Source: Helicobacter burdigaliensis (GTDB lineage: Bacteria; Campylobacterota; Campylobacteria; Campylobacterales; Helicobacteraceae). From it: a stretch of 62,999 nucleotides of DNA. The position numbers and the translations under genes are program-made. Below are positions 38,059 to 48,819 of the stretch, piece after piece (the first letter of the stretch is position 1; each line of letters starts with the position of its first letter). The DNA lies in NCBI RefSeq assembly GCF_003670295.1, contig NZ_QXJG01000009.1, positions 1-62,999 on the forward strand. The letters run 5' to 3'. The notes below the pieces were generated by a model, which was not told where the DNA came from, ran no database searches, and worked only from the letters and a program-made list of their open reading frames with translations.

Positions 38059-39432
38059 ATGAAAAAACTTATTGCAGTGGTTGTGGTGTTAGTAGTGGGC
38101 TTTTTTGGCTCTAGCTTTTATATTGAGGGGCTAAATGCCAAAGCACATGAGGAGTTTAAAAAAGTCGCTTCTAGCCCTGAAATGTGGCAAGGATTAATCA
38201 TAAAACAAGCAGAAAACAATAGAGTTTTACGCGAACAAATGGCGGGTTTGTTGTATGCTGGTTCTGATCTTTTTTTGGAATTTGAAGATTACCAAAAAGG
38301 CTTTTTAAGCTCTAGCGTAAAATTTTCATTAATGACAAAAACACAATTTTATGATAAACCAACAAAGCTTTTAGAAGGAAATATCACTTATTATAATCTC
38401 CCCTTATCCAAACGCTTTAAAGCGGTTTTAACAAAAGAAGGCTTAGAAAAAGAAAATAAAGAATTAGCCCAAGCGATTAAAAGTGAGAATCTTTTAGAAA
38501 TTGAGGGGTTTAAAACTTTCTTTGATTGGGAAGTTAGAATGGCAAGCGGAGAGTTTTCACACCTAGAAGAAAGAAAGCAATATGAACCAAGAACAAAAAA
38601 AGTGGAAATTAAACCTATGAGTTTAACTATGATTTTAGATGGCAAGAATCCTCTGCTTTTAAAAAGTGTAAATGCTGATATTCCCTACATTAGTTTAATA
38701 GAAGAAAGGCAAAGAAAGAGTGGGAATAACGCAAATAGCAAGCTTTTGTTAGAAAAGCTACAAATCACACAAAGCAATACAGAACCTACATCAATTTTTG
38801 ATACTAAATTAGTAGAGGGCACATCTAAAGCGAGTTTGAAAAATTTGGAATTTGTGAATGTAGATGCGATGTATGAGCTAAATGCAGAGCTTAAACTCCA
38901 AGAGATAGAATCTAGTGCAGACATAATCCTAAAAGATGATAAAATGACAATGAATACCAAAACAAATGCAAAAACTCTAAGCTTTAAAGATGGCGAAGAA
39001 GCGATAGATGTAGAGCTTACAAGCCCTAAATTAGTCTTTAGCCTAAAAGATATTAATGCAAAAGCTTGGGAGAGATTTTTAAACTATCAAGATTTTGGTG
39101 TGTTAGAAGCAATTCTTAAAGAGGTCGTTGGTATAAGTTTAGACTTCCAAACTAAAATCAACAAAAAAGATCTAAGTATCAAAGCAGACGCACAAGTGCA
39201 ACAAGAAAATACAAAGCTAAATGCCATAATTTTGAGTGAGGGCAAATTTAGCGAGTTAGCAAACTTTGGAAGATACACAACCAGAGATTTAGAACAACTT
39301 GATTCTATGGCTAGTGTTAGTGGTAAAGAGTATAAGATTGAAGTTAGCCTTGATTATAATCCTATAAAAGACTTATTTCCTGATGTTAAGATTAATGGCA
39401 AGTCTTTAAGTGAATACCCGCAAGGTTTTTAA
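38059..39432 (+). CDS. YdgA-like (DUF945) membrane-anchored protein
   Basis: A 457-residue protein with an N-terminal signal anchor (MKKLIAVVVVLVVGFFGSSF) and a long periplasmic beta-rich domain with repeated acidic and hydrophobic strands. The architecture and phrases such as LTKEGLEKENKELAQAI and the final YNPIKDLFPDVKINGKSL fit the YdgA/DUF945 family, whose function is unknown. The 249 bases before it contain no supported gene. Confidence 0.55.
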   Translation: MKKLIAVVVVLVVGFFGSSFYIEGLNAKAHEEFKKVASSPEMWQGLIIKQAENNRVLREQMAGLLYAGSDLFLEFEDYQKGFLSSSVKFSLMTKTQFYDKPTKLLEGNITYYNLPLSKRFKAVLTKEGLEKENKELAQAIKSENLLEIEGFKTFFDWEVRMASGEFSHLEERKQYEPRTKKVEIKPMSLTMILDGKNPLLLKSVNADIPYISLIEERQRKSGNNANSKLLLEKLQITQSNTEPTSIFDTKLVEGTSKASLKNLEFVNVDAMYELNAELKLQEIESSADIILKDDKMTMNTKTNAKTLSFKDGEEAIDVELTSPKLVFSLKDINAKAWERFLNYQDFGVLEAILKEVVGISLDFQTKINKKDLSIKADAQVQQENTKLNAIILSEGKFSELANFGRYTTRDLEQLDSMASVSGKEYKIEVSLDYNPIKDLFPDVKINGKSLSEYPQGF

Positions 39433-39547
39433 AAACAAAAATCCTATAAGTATCCAAAATTATAAAAAAGGGGAAGTTTAACAACGCTTCCCTTTAAAAA
39501 ATAGCTAAATTAGCTCCAAAAGTTATCAAAATATAGGAGGTAGTTTT

Positions 39548-40234
39548 ATGGTAGAGATTAAAAATCTAACTAAAGCCTATGGAGACACTATTGCATTAGA
39601 TAATGTGAATTTGCATTTACAAAAGGGTAAAATCATAGGACTTTTAGGCCCCAATGGAAGTGGGAAAAGCACACTTATGAAAGTGATTTTAGGACTTTTG
39701 AAGCAATTAAAAAGTGGGGAAGTGCTACTAAATGGAGAAAAAATCAACGATTTTTCACGCAAAGATATTGCTTATTTGCCCGATAAAAACCATATTCCAA
39801 CAGAATGGAGTGTGCAGAGGGTTTGTGAGTTTTATACAGACTTTTTTAGCGATTTTGATTTGCAAAAAGCCCATAAACTTTTTAAAGATTTACAAATACC
39901 CTTGCAAGTTAGAATAAAATCCCTCTCCAAAGGAAATCAAGAAAAAGTTTCTTTAATCTTAACTCTTAGCAGAAATGCTTTGCTTTATGTCTTAGATGAA
40001 CCCATAGCTGGGGTAGATCCACTTGCTAGAGAGGAGATTTTTAAGCTTATTTTGCAAAACCATAGAAGCGATAGCACGATTTTAATCTCTACACATTTGC
40101 TTTTAGATGTAGAGCACATTTTAGATGAGGTGATTTTTATAAGCTATGGAAATGCCTTTTTGCATAAACCTTTAAGCGAGATTACTAGCCCCACTAAAAA
40201 TCTTAATGACGCTTTTAAGGAGTATTTTGGATGA
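39548..40234 (+). CDS. ABC transporter ATP-binding protein
   Basis: A 228-residue ATPase subunit: Walker A GPNGSGKST near 33-41, signature LSKGNQEKVSL, Walker B LLYVLDEP and the switch His in ISTHLLLD. The style is that of ABC-2 type exporters (YtrB/EcsA-like), probably for a drug, lipid or antibiotic. It overlaps the permease gene by 4 bases. Substrate is unknown. Confidence 0.9.
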   Translation: MVEIKNLTKAYGDTIALDNVNLHLQKGKIIGLLGPNGSGKSTLMKVILGLLKQLKSGEVLLNGEKINDFSRKDIAYLPDKNHIPTEWSVQRVCEFYTDFFSDFDLQKAHKLFKDLQIPLQVRIKSLSKGNQEKVSLILTLSRNALLYVLDEPIAGVDPLAREEIFKLILQNHRSDSTILISTHLLLDVEHILDEVIFISYGNAFLHKPLSEITSPTKNLNDAFKEYFG

Positions 40235-41043
40235 TTAAGCTATTAAAATATGAACTAAAAAATATGTATTTGCCTTATATAGTTGTGAGTGTGCTTTATC
40301 TAGTTTGTATGCTAATCATTTCTATCTATGGGAAAATAGGCTTAGAAGAGCTTTCTTTTAAAGCTTCTAGTAAGGATTTAGGGATTTTTGTGGTGCTTCC
40401 CTTTTGGTTTGCAATACTTGGTGCCTTGCTTAGCTTTGTGGGATTGCTTATTGTGGTTGTTGTGAGCGTGATTAATTCTTTTTCTAAATATCTTTTTGGT
40501 GCTTATGGAAGCTTGCTTTTGTCTTTGCCTATAAAGCTAGATAATATCTTACTTGCTAAAATTTTAAGTAATCTTGTTTGCATAGCTTGTGCAAGTTTAT
40601 TTTATCTTTTTTGCCTTATGCAGGTAGTTTCTTCTTTTAGTGAAGGCACACTTACAGAATTTTATACAGAAGTTTTTAAAACTTTAAATGAATTTAGCAT
40701 AGGCGATATTTTGCTATTTTGCTTTTATTGGGTGGTAAATACGGGCAATTTTTTAGTGATGATATTGCTTACACTTACGCTTCTTAATATTTGGCATATT
40801 AATTCTTTTGTATTTCCTATTGGGCTTTTGATTTATTTTTGTATTAGTTTTGTTTTTGGGATTGTTTCTGCTATTGTGGATGTAGTTTTTGGTATTTCTC
40901 TTGCAGATAGCATTGTGGATTCTTTAAGCTATATAAACAATTTTACTCTTTTTGGTTTTCAAGGAATTAAAACTCTTATTCTTTGTGTAGGAATGTATTT
41001 AATCGCTAGATTTTTGATTGTAAAGAAGCTAGAACTTTCTTAA
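40231..41043 (+). CDS. ABC-2 type permease
   Basis: A 270-residue membrane protein with six predicted hydrophobic segments (e.g. around 17-35, 50-80, 105-130, 165-190, 195-225, 245-265). It is translationally coupled to the ATPase and forms the membrane half of the exporter. There is no periplasmic subunit nearby. Confidence 0.82.
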   Translation: MIKLLKYELKNMYLPYIVVSVLYLVCMLIISIYGKIGLEELSFKASSKDLGIFVVLPFWFAILGALLSFVGLLIVVVVSVINSFSKYLFGAYGSLLLSLPIKLDNILLAKILSNLVCIACASLFYLFCLMQVVSSFSEGTLTEFYTEVFKTLNEFSIGDILLFCFYWVVNTGNFLVMILLTLTLLNIWHINSFVFPIGLLIYFCISFVFGIVSAIVDVVFGISLADSIVDSLSYINNFTLFGFQGIKTLILCVGMYLIARFLIVKKLELS

Positions 41044-41070
41044 ATTTATAAAGTTTTTAAATCTAAAGAG

Positions 41071-41088
41071 AGGGCAATTAATTGCCCT
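41071..41088. terminator. Bidirectional terminator between ABC permease and icd
   Basis: The perfect palindrome AGGGCAATTAATTGCCCT, overlapping the icd stop codon. It is followed by ATCTTTT on the + strand. Confidence 0.65.
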
Positions 41089-43264
41089 TAGAAATCTTTT
41101 CTATAATTGCATTAAAAGTTGCACTAGGACGCATAATCTTATCACATTTTGCATCATCTAGCTTGTAATATCCGCCTAAATCCACTTTACTTCCTTGGGC
41201 GTTTAAATACTCCTTGTGTATTTTTTCTTCATTGTCTTTTAGCTCTTTGGAGATTTTAGTAAAAAATTCTTTTGTAGCATTATCTTCGTTTTGAACGCTT
41301 AGGGCTTCTGCAAAATATAATGCTAGATAAAAATGGCTTGTTCTATTGTCATCTTCACCTACTTTGCGCGAAGGAGCTTTGTTATTCTCTAGCCATTTTC
41401 CTATTGCAACATCTAGTGCATTTGCTAAAACTTTGGCTTTTGCGTGATTGTTTTTTAATGCAAAAAACTCTAAACTTGCTTGAAGCGCTAAAAACTCACC
41501 CAAACTATCCCAACGCAAGTGGTTTTCTTCTACTAATTGCTCTACTTGCTTAGGTGCTGAGCCACCCGCTCCTGTTTCAAACATCGCCCCACCATTTAGC
41601 ATTGGCACGATGGAGAGCATTTTTGCGCTTGTCCCAAGCTCTAAAATGGGAAAAAGATCGGTTAGATAATCTCTTAATACATTTCCACTAATTGAAATAG
41701 CATCTTTTCCAGCTCTAATTAGCTCTAAACTTCTCAAACACGCTTCTTTTGGAGGTAAAATTGCGATTTTTTTACCACACTCTTGCAATCTTTTTTCTAC
41801 AAAATCTATCATAATTTTATTGCTTGGGCGTTTAGAATCTAACCAAAAAATCGCCTCACTTCCAGTAATATCTGCTCTTTGTATTCCTAAATCAATCCAG
41901 TTTAGCACCGCATCATATTTTGCTTCATTGGCTCTATAAATATCCCCTTTTTGCACTTTGTGTTCTAATAATACATTATTCTTTGCATCTACGATTCTAA
42001 AAATCCCATCTTCTTTTGCGATAAAAGTTTTATCATGTGAGCCATATTCTTGTGCTTTTTTAGCCATTAAGCCTACATTAGAAACACTTCCTAGCTTGGT
42101 TGGAACTAGCGTGCCAAATTTTCTTAAATCTTCAATCACGGCTTCATAAATTGTTGCATAAGTTTTATCTGGAATTAACGCATTTGTATCTTTTTCCTTG
42201 CCCTCTTTATCCCATAATCTTGCACCATTTTTAAGCATTGCAGGCATAGAAGCATCTACAATTACATCACTTGGCACATGCAAGTTTGTAATTCCTTTAT
42301 CAGAATTTACCATAGAAAGTGGAGCACTTTTTTCTAAAATTTCATTATATTTTTTCAGAATTGCTTCTTTTTTAGGGGAGTTTTCAATCTTGCTTAAAAG
42401 CTCGCTTACTCCATTGTTAGGATTTATAGCTAAAGCTTCAAACTCTTCTTTAAACTCACTAAATAGCTCACTAAAATAAACTCTAATCGCATATCCAAAA
42501 ATCACAGGATCGCTTACTTTCATCATTGTTGCTTTTAAGTGCAAAGAAAGCAATAAATCTTCTTTTTTGCAATCTTCAATTTGCTCTTTATAAAATGCAC
42601 TCAAAAGCGCAACACTCATAAAAGTTGCATCTAAAATCTCATTTTTTTCTAGTTTTAGCCCCTTTTTTAGAACTTCTGTCCCATTGCTTCCTATAAATTC
42701 AATCCTAGCTTCTGTGTCTTCTTTGATAAGCACAGCTTTTTCATTGGAGAAGAAATCTCCCTCTTTCATATAAGAAACCTTGCTTTTGCAAGTAGGCAAA
42801 AATGGCACAACGCGGTAAGGATTTTTCTTAGCATATTCTTTAACCGCTTTGGTGCAACGCCTATCAGAATTTCCTGCTCTTAGCACGGGATTAACCGCAG
42901 AACCTAATACTTTTTGGTATTTTTCCTTAATTTCTTGTTCTTCTTTTGTGGTTGGATTATCAGGATAAGAAGGCACATTAAAGCCCTTATCTTGCAATTC
43001 TTTGATAGTTGCTTTTAGTTGTGGAATAGAAGCGGAGATATTAGGGGTTTTAATCAAGTTTGCATTTTCTTTTTGGACTAATTCTCCAAGATAGCCTAGC
43101 TCATCTTTAGCATTTGTAAATTGTGCTAAAACTCTAGCGGATAGCGAAATATCAGAGGTTTCAACACTAATTCCTGCTTGATTTAAAAAAGCTTTTGCTA
43201 TTGGCAAAAAAGAATAGGTCGCAAGGGCTGGGGATTCATCTGTAAGAGTGTAGGTAATTTTCAT
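41078..43264 (-). CDS. icd: NADP-dependent isocitrate dehydrogenase, monomeric type
   Basis: A 728-residue monomeric IDH (type II) of the TCA cycle, not the 400-residue dimeric form. Family motifs include the start [21 protein letters not shown] (in parts), [19 protein letters not shown], and the late [31 protein letters not shown]-like region (here with Q in place of H). Catalytic residues around S/K of [18 protein letters not shown] are present. It is monocistronic, leftward. Confidence 0.93.
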   Translation of the reverse strand: MKITYTLTDESPALATYSFLPIAKAFLNQAGISVETSDISLSARVLAQFTNAKDELGYLGELVQKENANLIKTPNISASIPQLKATIKELQDKGFNVPSYPDNPTTKEEQEIKEKYQKVLGSAVNPVLRAGNSDRRCTKAVKEYAKKNPYRVVPFLPTCKSKVSYMKEGDFFSNEKAVLIKEDTEARIEFIGSNGTEVLKKGLKLEKNEILDATFMSVALLSAFYKEQIEDCKKEDLLLSLHLKATMMKVSDPVIFGYAIRVYFSELFSEFKEEFEALAINPNNGVSELLSKIENSPKKEAILKKYNEILEKSAPLSMVNSDKGITNLHVPSDVIVDASMPAMLKNGARLWDKEGKEKDTNALIPDKTYATIYEAVIEDLRKFGTLVPTKLGSVSNVGLMAKKAQEYGSHDKTFIAKEDGIFRIVDAKNNVLLEHKVQKGDIYRANEAKYDAVLNWIDLGIQRADITGSEAIFWLDSKRPSNKIMIDFVEKRLQECGKKIAILPPKEACLRSLELIRAGKDAISISGNVLRDYLTDLFPILELGTSAKMLSIVPMLNGGAMFETGAGGSAPKQVEQLVEENHLRWDSLGEFLALQASLEFFALKNNHAKAKVLANALDVAIGKWLENNKAPSRKVGEDDNRTSHFYLALYFAEALSVQNEDNATKEFFTKISKELKDNEEKIHKEYLNAQGSKVDLGGYYKLDDAKCDKIMRPSATFNAIIEKISKGN

Positions 43265-43435
43265 AATTTCTTCCTTAAGATTTTAGATATAGTTTTAAAG
43301 AGTATAACAAAGAAAAGCACATTTTTAAATAATTTTAGGCAAGAATCTTTTTACTTTTATAAGAAAGGTAACAAAGCTAAAACTGCCACAAGCAACTTTA
43401 TGATAAGATTTTAAAAAATATAAGGGTGCATAATA

Positions 43436-44155
43436 ATGAAAATTTTTGAAACAGAATACTTTTATATTCTAAGAGAGCCTTTTGGCGAATACCAAACAAA
43501 CTGCTATCTGGCCTTTAACAAAGAAGATGAAACCTCTCTTATTATTGATCCGGGCATTAATGCGACAAATTGGGTTTTAGAAAATGCAAAGAATCCTCTG
43601 TGTATTTTAAACACACATGGGCATTTTGATCATGTGTGGAGCAATAAAGAGCTAAAAGAAAAATTACAAATCCCTTTACTTTGCCCTTATGAAGATGCTT
43701 TTATGTTGACTAGTGATTGCTTTAGCACGGGGCTTCCTAGTTCAAAGCCTGATGTTTTAGTGGGGGCTAAAGAGAATGAGGAAATAAACCTAAAATCTTC
43801 AGAATCTTATAATATAAATAGGCAAAATACCTTTAGTTTTGGTGCATTTAATATCAAATTTACTGCATATCCCGGGCATACTCCAGGTTGCAGTATTATT
43901 ACTTTGGCTCATCAAAAAAATTTAGAAGAGGAAGTGATTTTTAGCGGGGATTTTATCTTTTTAAACTGCATAGGTAGAAGTGATTTTCCTTATTCTTCAC
44001 ACAAAGTGATGCTACAAAGTTTGCAAAGTTTTTTGCAAAATATTAAAGAATGCAAAGATACTCCTATTTTCCCTGGACATGGGGAGGCTACAAGCACAAA
44101 AAGTGAAATAGAAAGCATTGAATATTTTATAAAAAGATTGAGTAAAATTGCCTAG
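43436..44155 (+). CDS. Metallo-beta-lactamase-fold hydrolase (glyoxalase II-like)
   Basis: A 239-residue protein with the zinc motif THGHFDH (in CILNTHGHFDHVW), further metal ligands in YPGHTPG and FSGDFIF, and the terminal FPGHGE. The closest look is to small glyoxalase II/YcbL-type hydrolases. Substrate is unknown. It converges with ctsF, overlapping by 4 bases. Confidence 0.82.
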   Translation: MKIFETEYFYILREPFGEYQTNCYLAFNKEDETSLIIDPGINATNWVLENAKNPLCILNTHGHFDHVWSNKELKEKLQIPLLCPYEDAFMLTSDCFSTGLPSSKPDVLVGAKENEEINLKSSESYNINRQNTFSFGAFNIKFTAYPGHTPGCSIITLAHQKNLEEEVIFSGDFIFLNCIGRSDFPYSSHKVMLQSLQSFLQNIKECKDTPIFPGHGEATSTKSEIESIEYFIKRLSKIA

Positions 44156-45345
44156 AAATTTTTAAGCTGCATAGGCAATTCCCAAAGTGGCAAGAAAATC
44201 CCAAGCCCAAGCCACAGCACCAAAACCCCTAAAAACAAAATAGCAAGGGGTTCTAAACTTGCAATTACAACGCTTGTCTTATCTTCTAAAATCTCTCCAT
44301 AAAGTTCGTTGATAATACTAAGTGCGCTTAATAAACCCTTGCCATCTCTAATGGAATGCAAAAGGGATTGTGCTTGTAAGTTTAAAACTTGAGCTTTTTT
44401 AAAAGCTAAAGAAAGCGAAATGCCTTTTTCTATTTCTAAATATACAATCTCCAAACGCTTTTTTAAATACTTATTAGAAATTGCCCCACTTGCACACTCT
44501 AAACGCTTTTTTATAGGCACTTCACTTTGGGTTAAATAATAAAACAATACAAAAAATGTATGGATTTGAGAATAATAAATCATCTCCCCAAAAATAGGAA
44601 TTTTAAGCATATAAAAATCAATAAAATTTGCAAATTTTTCTATCTTTAAATATGCACCTTTAAAGAGCAAAAAAGCACCCATCATACAAACAAAACTGAA
44701 AAATCCATAATCTATTACTAAAGATTTTATAAATAAAAGGCTAAGGGTAGCAGTGGGTAAATTTGCCCCTAAATCCATAAAAAGATTTTCAAACTCCGGT
44801 AAGACAAAAATCACAATCCCCAAAAAGACTAAAAGCATAATAATTACCACAAAAAATGGGTAGAAGAGCGCCCTAAAAAGTGCCTTTTTATTTTTATTTT
44901 GTAGTTTTAAAGACAAAATAGCATAGCTTAGCATTTCTTCTATTTTTCCATTTTGTTCTCCTACTTCTATTAAAGCACAAATAAAGCTTTCAAATCCTGT
45001 CTCTCTAAAAGCGCTCGATAGATTTTTTCCTTCTTTTATTTTAAAAAGAATTGACAAAAATCTTTGCTGTAATTTTTGATTTTTTGTATGCTCTATAATA
45101 CTTTGCAAGGATATTTCAAGGGCTATCTTTGCTCTAAGGCATAAATTTAGCTGATAAAATGCATCCAGTATATCTTTAGTAGATGGGTTTTTACTAAAAG
45201 ACAAAAAGGATTCTTTTGGTGTGATTTTTAAGGCAATAAAATGGTTTGAAACTAGCCAATTTTCAATTTCTTCTTTGTTTTTTGCACTTCTTTGTGTGCG
45301 AAATTTTTTACCCTTATATTTATAGAGGATTTCATATTTTTGCAC
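44152..45345 (-). CDS. ctsF: Type II secretion/pseudopilus inner-membrane protein, GspF/CtsF-like
   Basis: A 397-residue GspF-family protein with two copies of the T2SSF domain and about three membrane segments (near 160-185, 205-230, 365-390). It anchors the assembly ATPase. Order F-E-...-D is that of the C. jejuni cts competence cluster. It begins directly after the ATPase gene stop. Confidence 0.85.
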   Translation of the reverse strand: MQKYEILYKYKGKKFRTQRSAKNKEEIENWLVSNHFIALKITPKESFLSFSKNPSTKDILDAFYQLNLCLRAKIALEISLQSIIEHTKNQKLQQRFLSILFKIKEGKNLSSAFRETGFESFICALIEVGEQNGKIEEMLSYAILSLKLQNKNKKALFRALFYPFFVVIIMLLVFLGIVIFVLPEFENLFMDLGANLPTATLSLLFIKSLVIDYGFFSFVCMMGAFLLFKGAYLKIEKFANFIDFYMLKIPIFGEMIYYSQIHTFFVLFYYLTQSEVPIKKRLECASGAISNKYLKKRLEIVYLEIEKGISLSLAFKKAQVLNLQAQSLLHSIRDGKGLLSALSIINELYGEILEDKTSVVIASLEPLAILFLGVLVLWLGLGIFLPLWELPMQLKNF

Positions 45346-46767
45346 TTACTTTACCACCCTATACACTTCTTTTAGTGAAGTTATACCGCTTTTAGCCTTG
45401 CAAAGTGCCTTTTGCAAAAGAGAATAATCTCCCTCTTTTTGCAAGATTTCTAATATTTTTTCTTTGCTAAGCTTATTGTCAATAAAAGCTTTTAGTGTTT
45501 CATTCATGAGTAAAATCTCTGCAATCACAACCCTACCTTTAAATCCTGTGAAATTGCATTTTACACAACCTCTAGCTTTGTAAAATTCTCCAACTTTGAC
45601 TTTACACAAAGGGCATAATTTTCTTAAAAGTCTTTGAGCGATTACCCCGCTTAATGCTTCTTTTAAAAAATATTGCTCCACTCCCATATCTATAAGTCTA
45701 GGGATTGCTTCTAATGCGTCATTTGTATGTAGCGTAGAAAATACCAAATGCCCCGTAAATGCAGCCCTCAAAGCCACTTGTAGTGTTTCTTTATCTCTGA
45801 TTTCTCCTATCATAATCACATCTGGGTCTTGACGCAAAATATTTTTAAGCACAGAAGCAAAGCTTATTTCTTTATGGATAGCAACTTGCGTGATATTTTC
45901 TAAGCGGTATTCTACTGGGTCTTCAAGGCTTATGATTTTTAAATTTTTATGTTTGATTTGGTTTAAAATTGCATGTAAAGTTGTGCTTTTGCCGCTGCCT
46001 GTGGGTCCGCTTATGAGCACAAATCCATAAGGTAAATGAGCCATTTTTAAAATCTTTTCAAGCTCCTCTTTTGAAAGTCCAAGCTCTTTTAAAGGAAGCA
46101 CTATACTTTTGTTATCAAGCACCCTTAGTACAGCAGATTCTCCTTCAACAAGAGGAAGTGTAGAGATTCTAAAATCATAATTTCTTTTATCTCCTTTTGT
46201 GTCTTTTAGCAAGTAAGAAAACCGCCCATCTTGTGGCAAGGAAACCTCTGCGATATTAAGATTTGCAAAAAGTTTTAGGCAAAGCATTAAGGGCGCATTT
46301 AAATAGCTAGGTAAATTCAATCTATCAACAAGCACAGAATCTAGTCTAAACCTAATTTTGCATTCTTTAGAGGTTTGTTCTATATGAATATCGCTCGCCC
46401 CTTTATAAATAGCATCTTGCATAATATTTTCAAGCAAAAAAATAACTTTGGAATCTTTGTTTTGTAGATCACTTTTTGGGATTTCCTCTAAAGCTAGAGC
46501 GATATTTTGTTCTATTTCTAAAAAGTGCAAAATCTCTTGAAAATTCTCTTTTGTGATATAAAAAAATTGTATTTTATACGGATTTAAAATTTTAGGGAGG
46601 GTTTTTTCTGCTTCTTCTTTGCTAGATTCTAAAAGCGCAATTTGCAAATGCTCTTCCCTATAATCCAAGCAAATCGCACCAAAATGCTTCATTTGCTCCA
46701 AATTTAAAAGCTTTGCAATCTCTAAATTGATTTCGCCTAGTTCAATTTCTCTTAACACAAACATCAA
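45346..46767 (-). CDS. ctsE: GspE/PilB-type assembly ATPase, CtsE-like
   Basis: A 473-residue ATPase: Walker A GPTGSGKST, Asp box, Walker B IMIGEIRDKETL, His box HLVFSTLHTND, and a four-cysteine zinc module (CPLC...CVKC). It drives pseudopilus assembly. Its stop is adjacent to ctsF, and its start overlaps the upstream gene by 4 bases. Confidence 0.9.
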   Translation of the reverse strand: MMFVLREIELGEINLEIAKLLNLEQMKHFGAICLDYREEHLQIALLESSKEEAEKTLPKILNPYKIQFFYITKENFQEILHFLEIEQNIALALEEIPKSDLQNKDSKVIFLLENIMQDAIYKGASDIHIEQTSKECKIRFRLDSVLVDRLNLPSYLNAPLMLCLKLFANLNIAEVSLPQDGRFSYLLKDTKGDKRNYDFRISTLPLVEGESAVLRVLDNKSIVLPLKELGLSKEELEKILKMAHLPYGFVLISGPTGSGKSTTLHAILNQIKHKNLKIISLEDPVEYRLENITQVAIHKEISFASVLKNILRQDPDVIMIGEIRDKETLQVALRAAFTGHLVFSTLHTNDALEAIPRLIDMGVEQYFLKEALSGVIAQRLLRKLCPLCKVKVGEFYKARGCVKCNFTGFKGRVVIAEILLMNETLKAFIDNKLSKEKILEILQKEGDYSLLQKALCKAKSGITSLKEVYRVVK

Positions 46768-47372
46768 ATTACCTCTTGAAAGCTATTTAATAGGGTTTGT
46801 AATTTCTCATCAAATTCATAGCTTAAAACATTTTCTAAAAGCTTTTTAGCTTCCTCTTTATCGCCCTCTTCATAAAGGGTTTTTGCATAAATCTCATAGC
46901 TTCTAAAATCTAAAGGATTTTTTAAATTTTGTTTGTATGCAAGGCTTTTGGCTAGTTTATAATCTCTGCTTTTTAAGGCAATTTCTGCCTTTTTAAACCA
47001 ATCCATTTCTTTTTTATAACTTTTAAGTGTAATGTTGGGCGAAGTTTTTTGCTCTTTTTTAGAATCTTTTAGGGGAAAAAGAGAGAGGTATTCAAAATAC
47101 ACATAACCCTCTTGTGTTTTTAAAAAATCATTCTCTAGGCTTTCATATTTACAAATTTGTGAGTTTAAGGGCAGTTGCTTTAAAATTGTAGAATCTAAAC
47201 TAGGTGCCTCTCTTAAATTTAGATTTTGCACTTTTACATAATAGCAAGGTTTTGTGATTTTTAAAGGTTTTTTGTGGGCAATTTTAGAGGATTTTTGCTC
47301 TAAAGTTGCAACAAAGGGTAAGATTATCAATAAAAATCCAAAAAATAAGAGGCTTAAAGCAAGTTTTATCAT
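46764..47372 (-). CDS. Membrane-anchored SH3/TPR-like protein of the cts cluster
   Basis: A 202-residue protein with an N-terminal hydrophobic anchor (residues 3-22), a bacterial SH3-like segment (VQNLNLREAPSLDSTILKQL, about 48-98) and a C-terminal TPR-like part (YKLAKSLAYKQNLKNPLDF to AKTLYEEGDKEEAKKLLENV). It sits where C. jejuni has ctsX/ctsP, but no ATP-binding motif is seen. Likely periplasmic assembly factor. Confidence 0.6.
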   Translation of the reverse strand: MIKLALSLLFFGFLLIILPFVATLEQKSSKIAHKKPLKITKPCYYVKVQNLNLREAPSLDSTILKQLPLNSQICKYESLENDFLKTQEGYVYFEYLSLFPLKDSKKEQKTSPNITLKSYKKEMDWFKKAEIALKSRDYKLAKSLAYKQNLKNPLDFRSYEIYAKTLYEEGDKEEAKKLLENVLSYEFDEKLQTLLNSFQEVI

Positions 47373-47373
47373 T

Positions 47374-48819
47374 TCAATCCTTTAGTATTTCATAGCCTAG
47401 TGATTTTAGCGTGGGTGGCTCTTTGTGAATGATTTTTGGCTCTATGATAAAGACAATTTCTTCTTTGTTTTGAATGCTTTGTGAATAAGAAAAAACATAA
47501 GAAAGCAAGGGCAAATCCCCAAGCAATGGAATCTTATTTTGCTTTTGGCTTTTGATATTTGAGATTAATCCTCCTAAAATGATTTTTTCTTTATCTTTTA
47601 CTTTAATCATTGAAGAGAGTTGGTTTGTCGTAAGGTTTGGTGGGGTTTCAAATACGAGAGTGGGGAGATTTATTCTGTTTTCTTTAGTTTTTGTAATGGA
47701 AGGATTAATCTTTAAAATCACTTCATTGCCAAAAATCAAAGGTGTAATATCTAGCAAAACCCCAGCAAAAATGCTAGGATATTCGCTATCTTTGTTGGTG
47801 AGTGTAGTTTGTGCATTTGTGTTTTGATAAATCGTGCTTTTTTTATAACGCAAAATATCTCCCACGCTAATCATTGCAGGTTGATTGTTGAGTGTCAAAA
47901 TTTTGGGATTTGAGATAGAGGTTACCTCTCCATAAGTTTGTAAATACTTTATAATCTCATTTAAGCTTAGTCCTTGATGCACGATATTTAACCCATATGC
48001 TTTGCTTGCCTTAGTGCCACCTATAATATTAATCCCGCTACTATTACCTAAATTTCCTTCCCCACCTAAATTTGGATTTTCATTTGCCCCTAAAATATTG
48101 ATATTTTGTAGTCCATAAAGTCCTTCCCAGTTTATACCTGTGGTATTTGTATCATTATGTAAAATGCTTAAGATTTGCACATCAATCATTACTTGTGCTT
48201 GTAGTCTTTTGTGTAAAGTATCCATATAAGTTTTTGCTAGTTTTAGTTGCTTTTGCTCCCCTTTTATGCTAATCAGTCCCGCTCCTTTATTGATTGTAAT
48301 CCCTACATTTTCTCCTAAAAGATCTTCTAGCTCTTGCTTGATATTTTCCCAAAAGTTAAATCCATCATAGCTAGTAATATCTACTCCTGATTTGCTAAAA
48401 CCTTGCGTTCCTGTCTCATTAAAATTTTGTTCTTTAGAATCTTTATTGATAAGCACAGAAGTGCTAGAGCTACCCTCTCTATTTGTCCCAAGATAATTAA
48501 TCTTAAAGGTTTTAGTTTGTAAGATATTTAATTCTAGCTTATTATTTTCATAAGAATAATGCAGATTTGCTATGCTAAATAATAAATCAAAGATATAATC
48601 TAGCTCACCCTTTTTGATATTAACAATAGGCAACTTTTTATCTAGCCTATCTATAATCCCTTCTTCATCATAAACCACGCTAAAAGAGCATTCTTTGGCT
48701 AGATAAGTTAGTAGCTCTTGAATGCTAACCTGTGAATGCTCTATATGCAAATCAAAAACTCTATTTTCACAAGAAAAAATAAGTCCCAAAAAACTAAAAA
48801 ATAATAGAAAAATCTTCAT
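47374..48819 (-). CDS. ctsD: Secretin, GspD/PilQ-like (CtsD)
   Basis: A 481-residue outer-membrane secretin with a signal peptide (MKIFLLFFSFLGLIFS), N-terminal N-type domains, and a C-terminal secretin channel domain ending VVFIIEPKII-like (IVFIIEPKIIHKEPP). The signature IILGGLISNIKSQKQNKIPLL (in parts) is clear. It forms the DNA-uptake or secretion pore. Confidence 0.85.
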   Translation of the reverse strand: MKIFLLFFSFLGLIFSCENRVFDLHIEHSQVSIQELLTYLAKECSFSVVYDEEGIIDRLDKKLPIVNIKKGELDYIFDLLFSIANLHYSYENNKLELNILQTKTFKINYLGTNREGSSSTSVLINKDSKEQNFNETGTQGFSKSGVDITSYDGFNFWENIKQELEDLLGENVGITINKGAGLISIKGEQKQLKLAKTYMDTLHKRLQAQVMIDVQILSILHNDTNTTGINWEGLYGLQNINILGANENPNLGGEGNLGNSSGINIIGGTKASKAYGLNIVHQGLSLNEIIKYLQTYGEVTSISNPKILTLNNQPAMISVGDILRYKKSTIYQNTNAQTTLTNKDSEYPSIFAGVLLDITPLIFGNEVILKINPSITKTKENRINLPTLVFETPPNLTTNQLSSMIKVKDKEKIILGGLISNIKSQKQNKIPLLGDLPLLSYVFSYSQSIQNKEEIVFIIEPKIIHKEPPTLKSLGYEILKD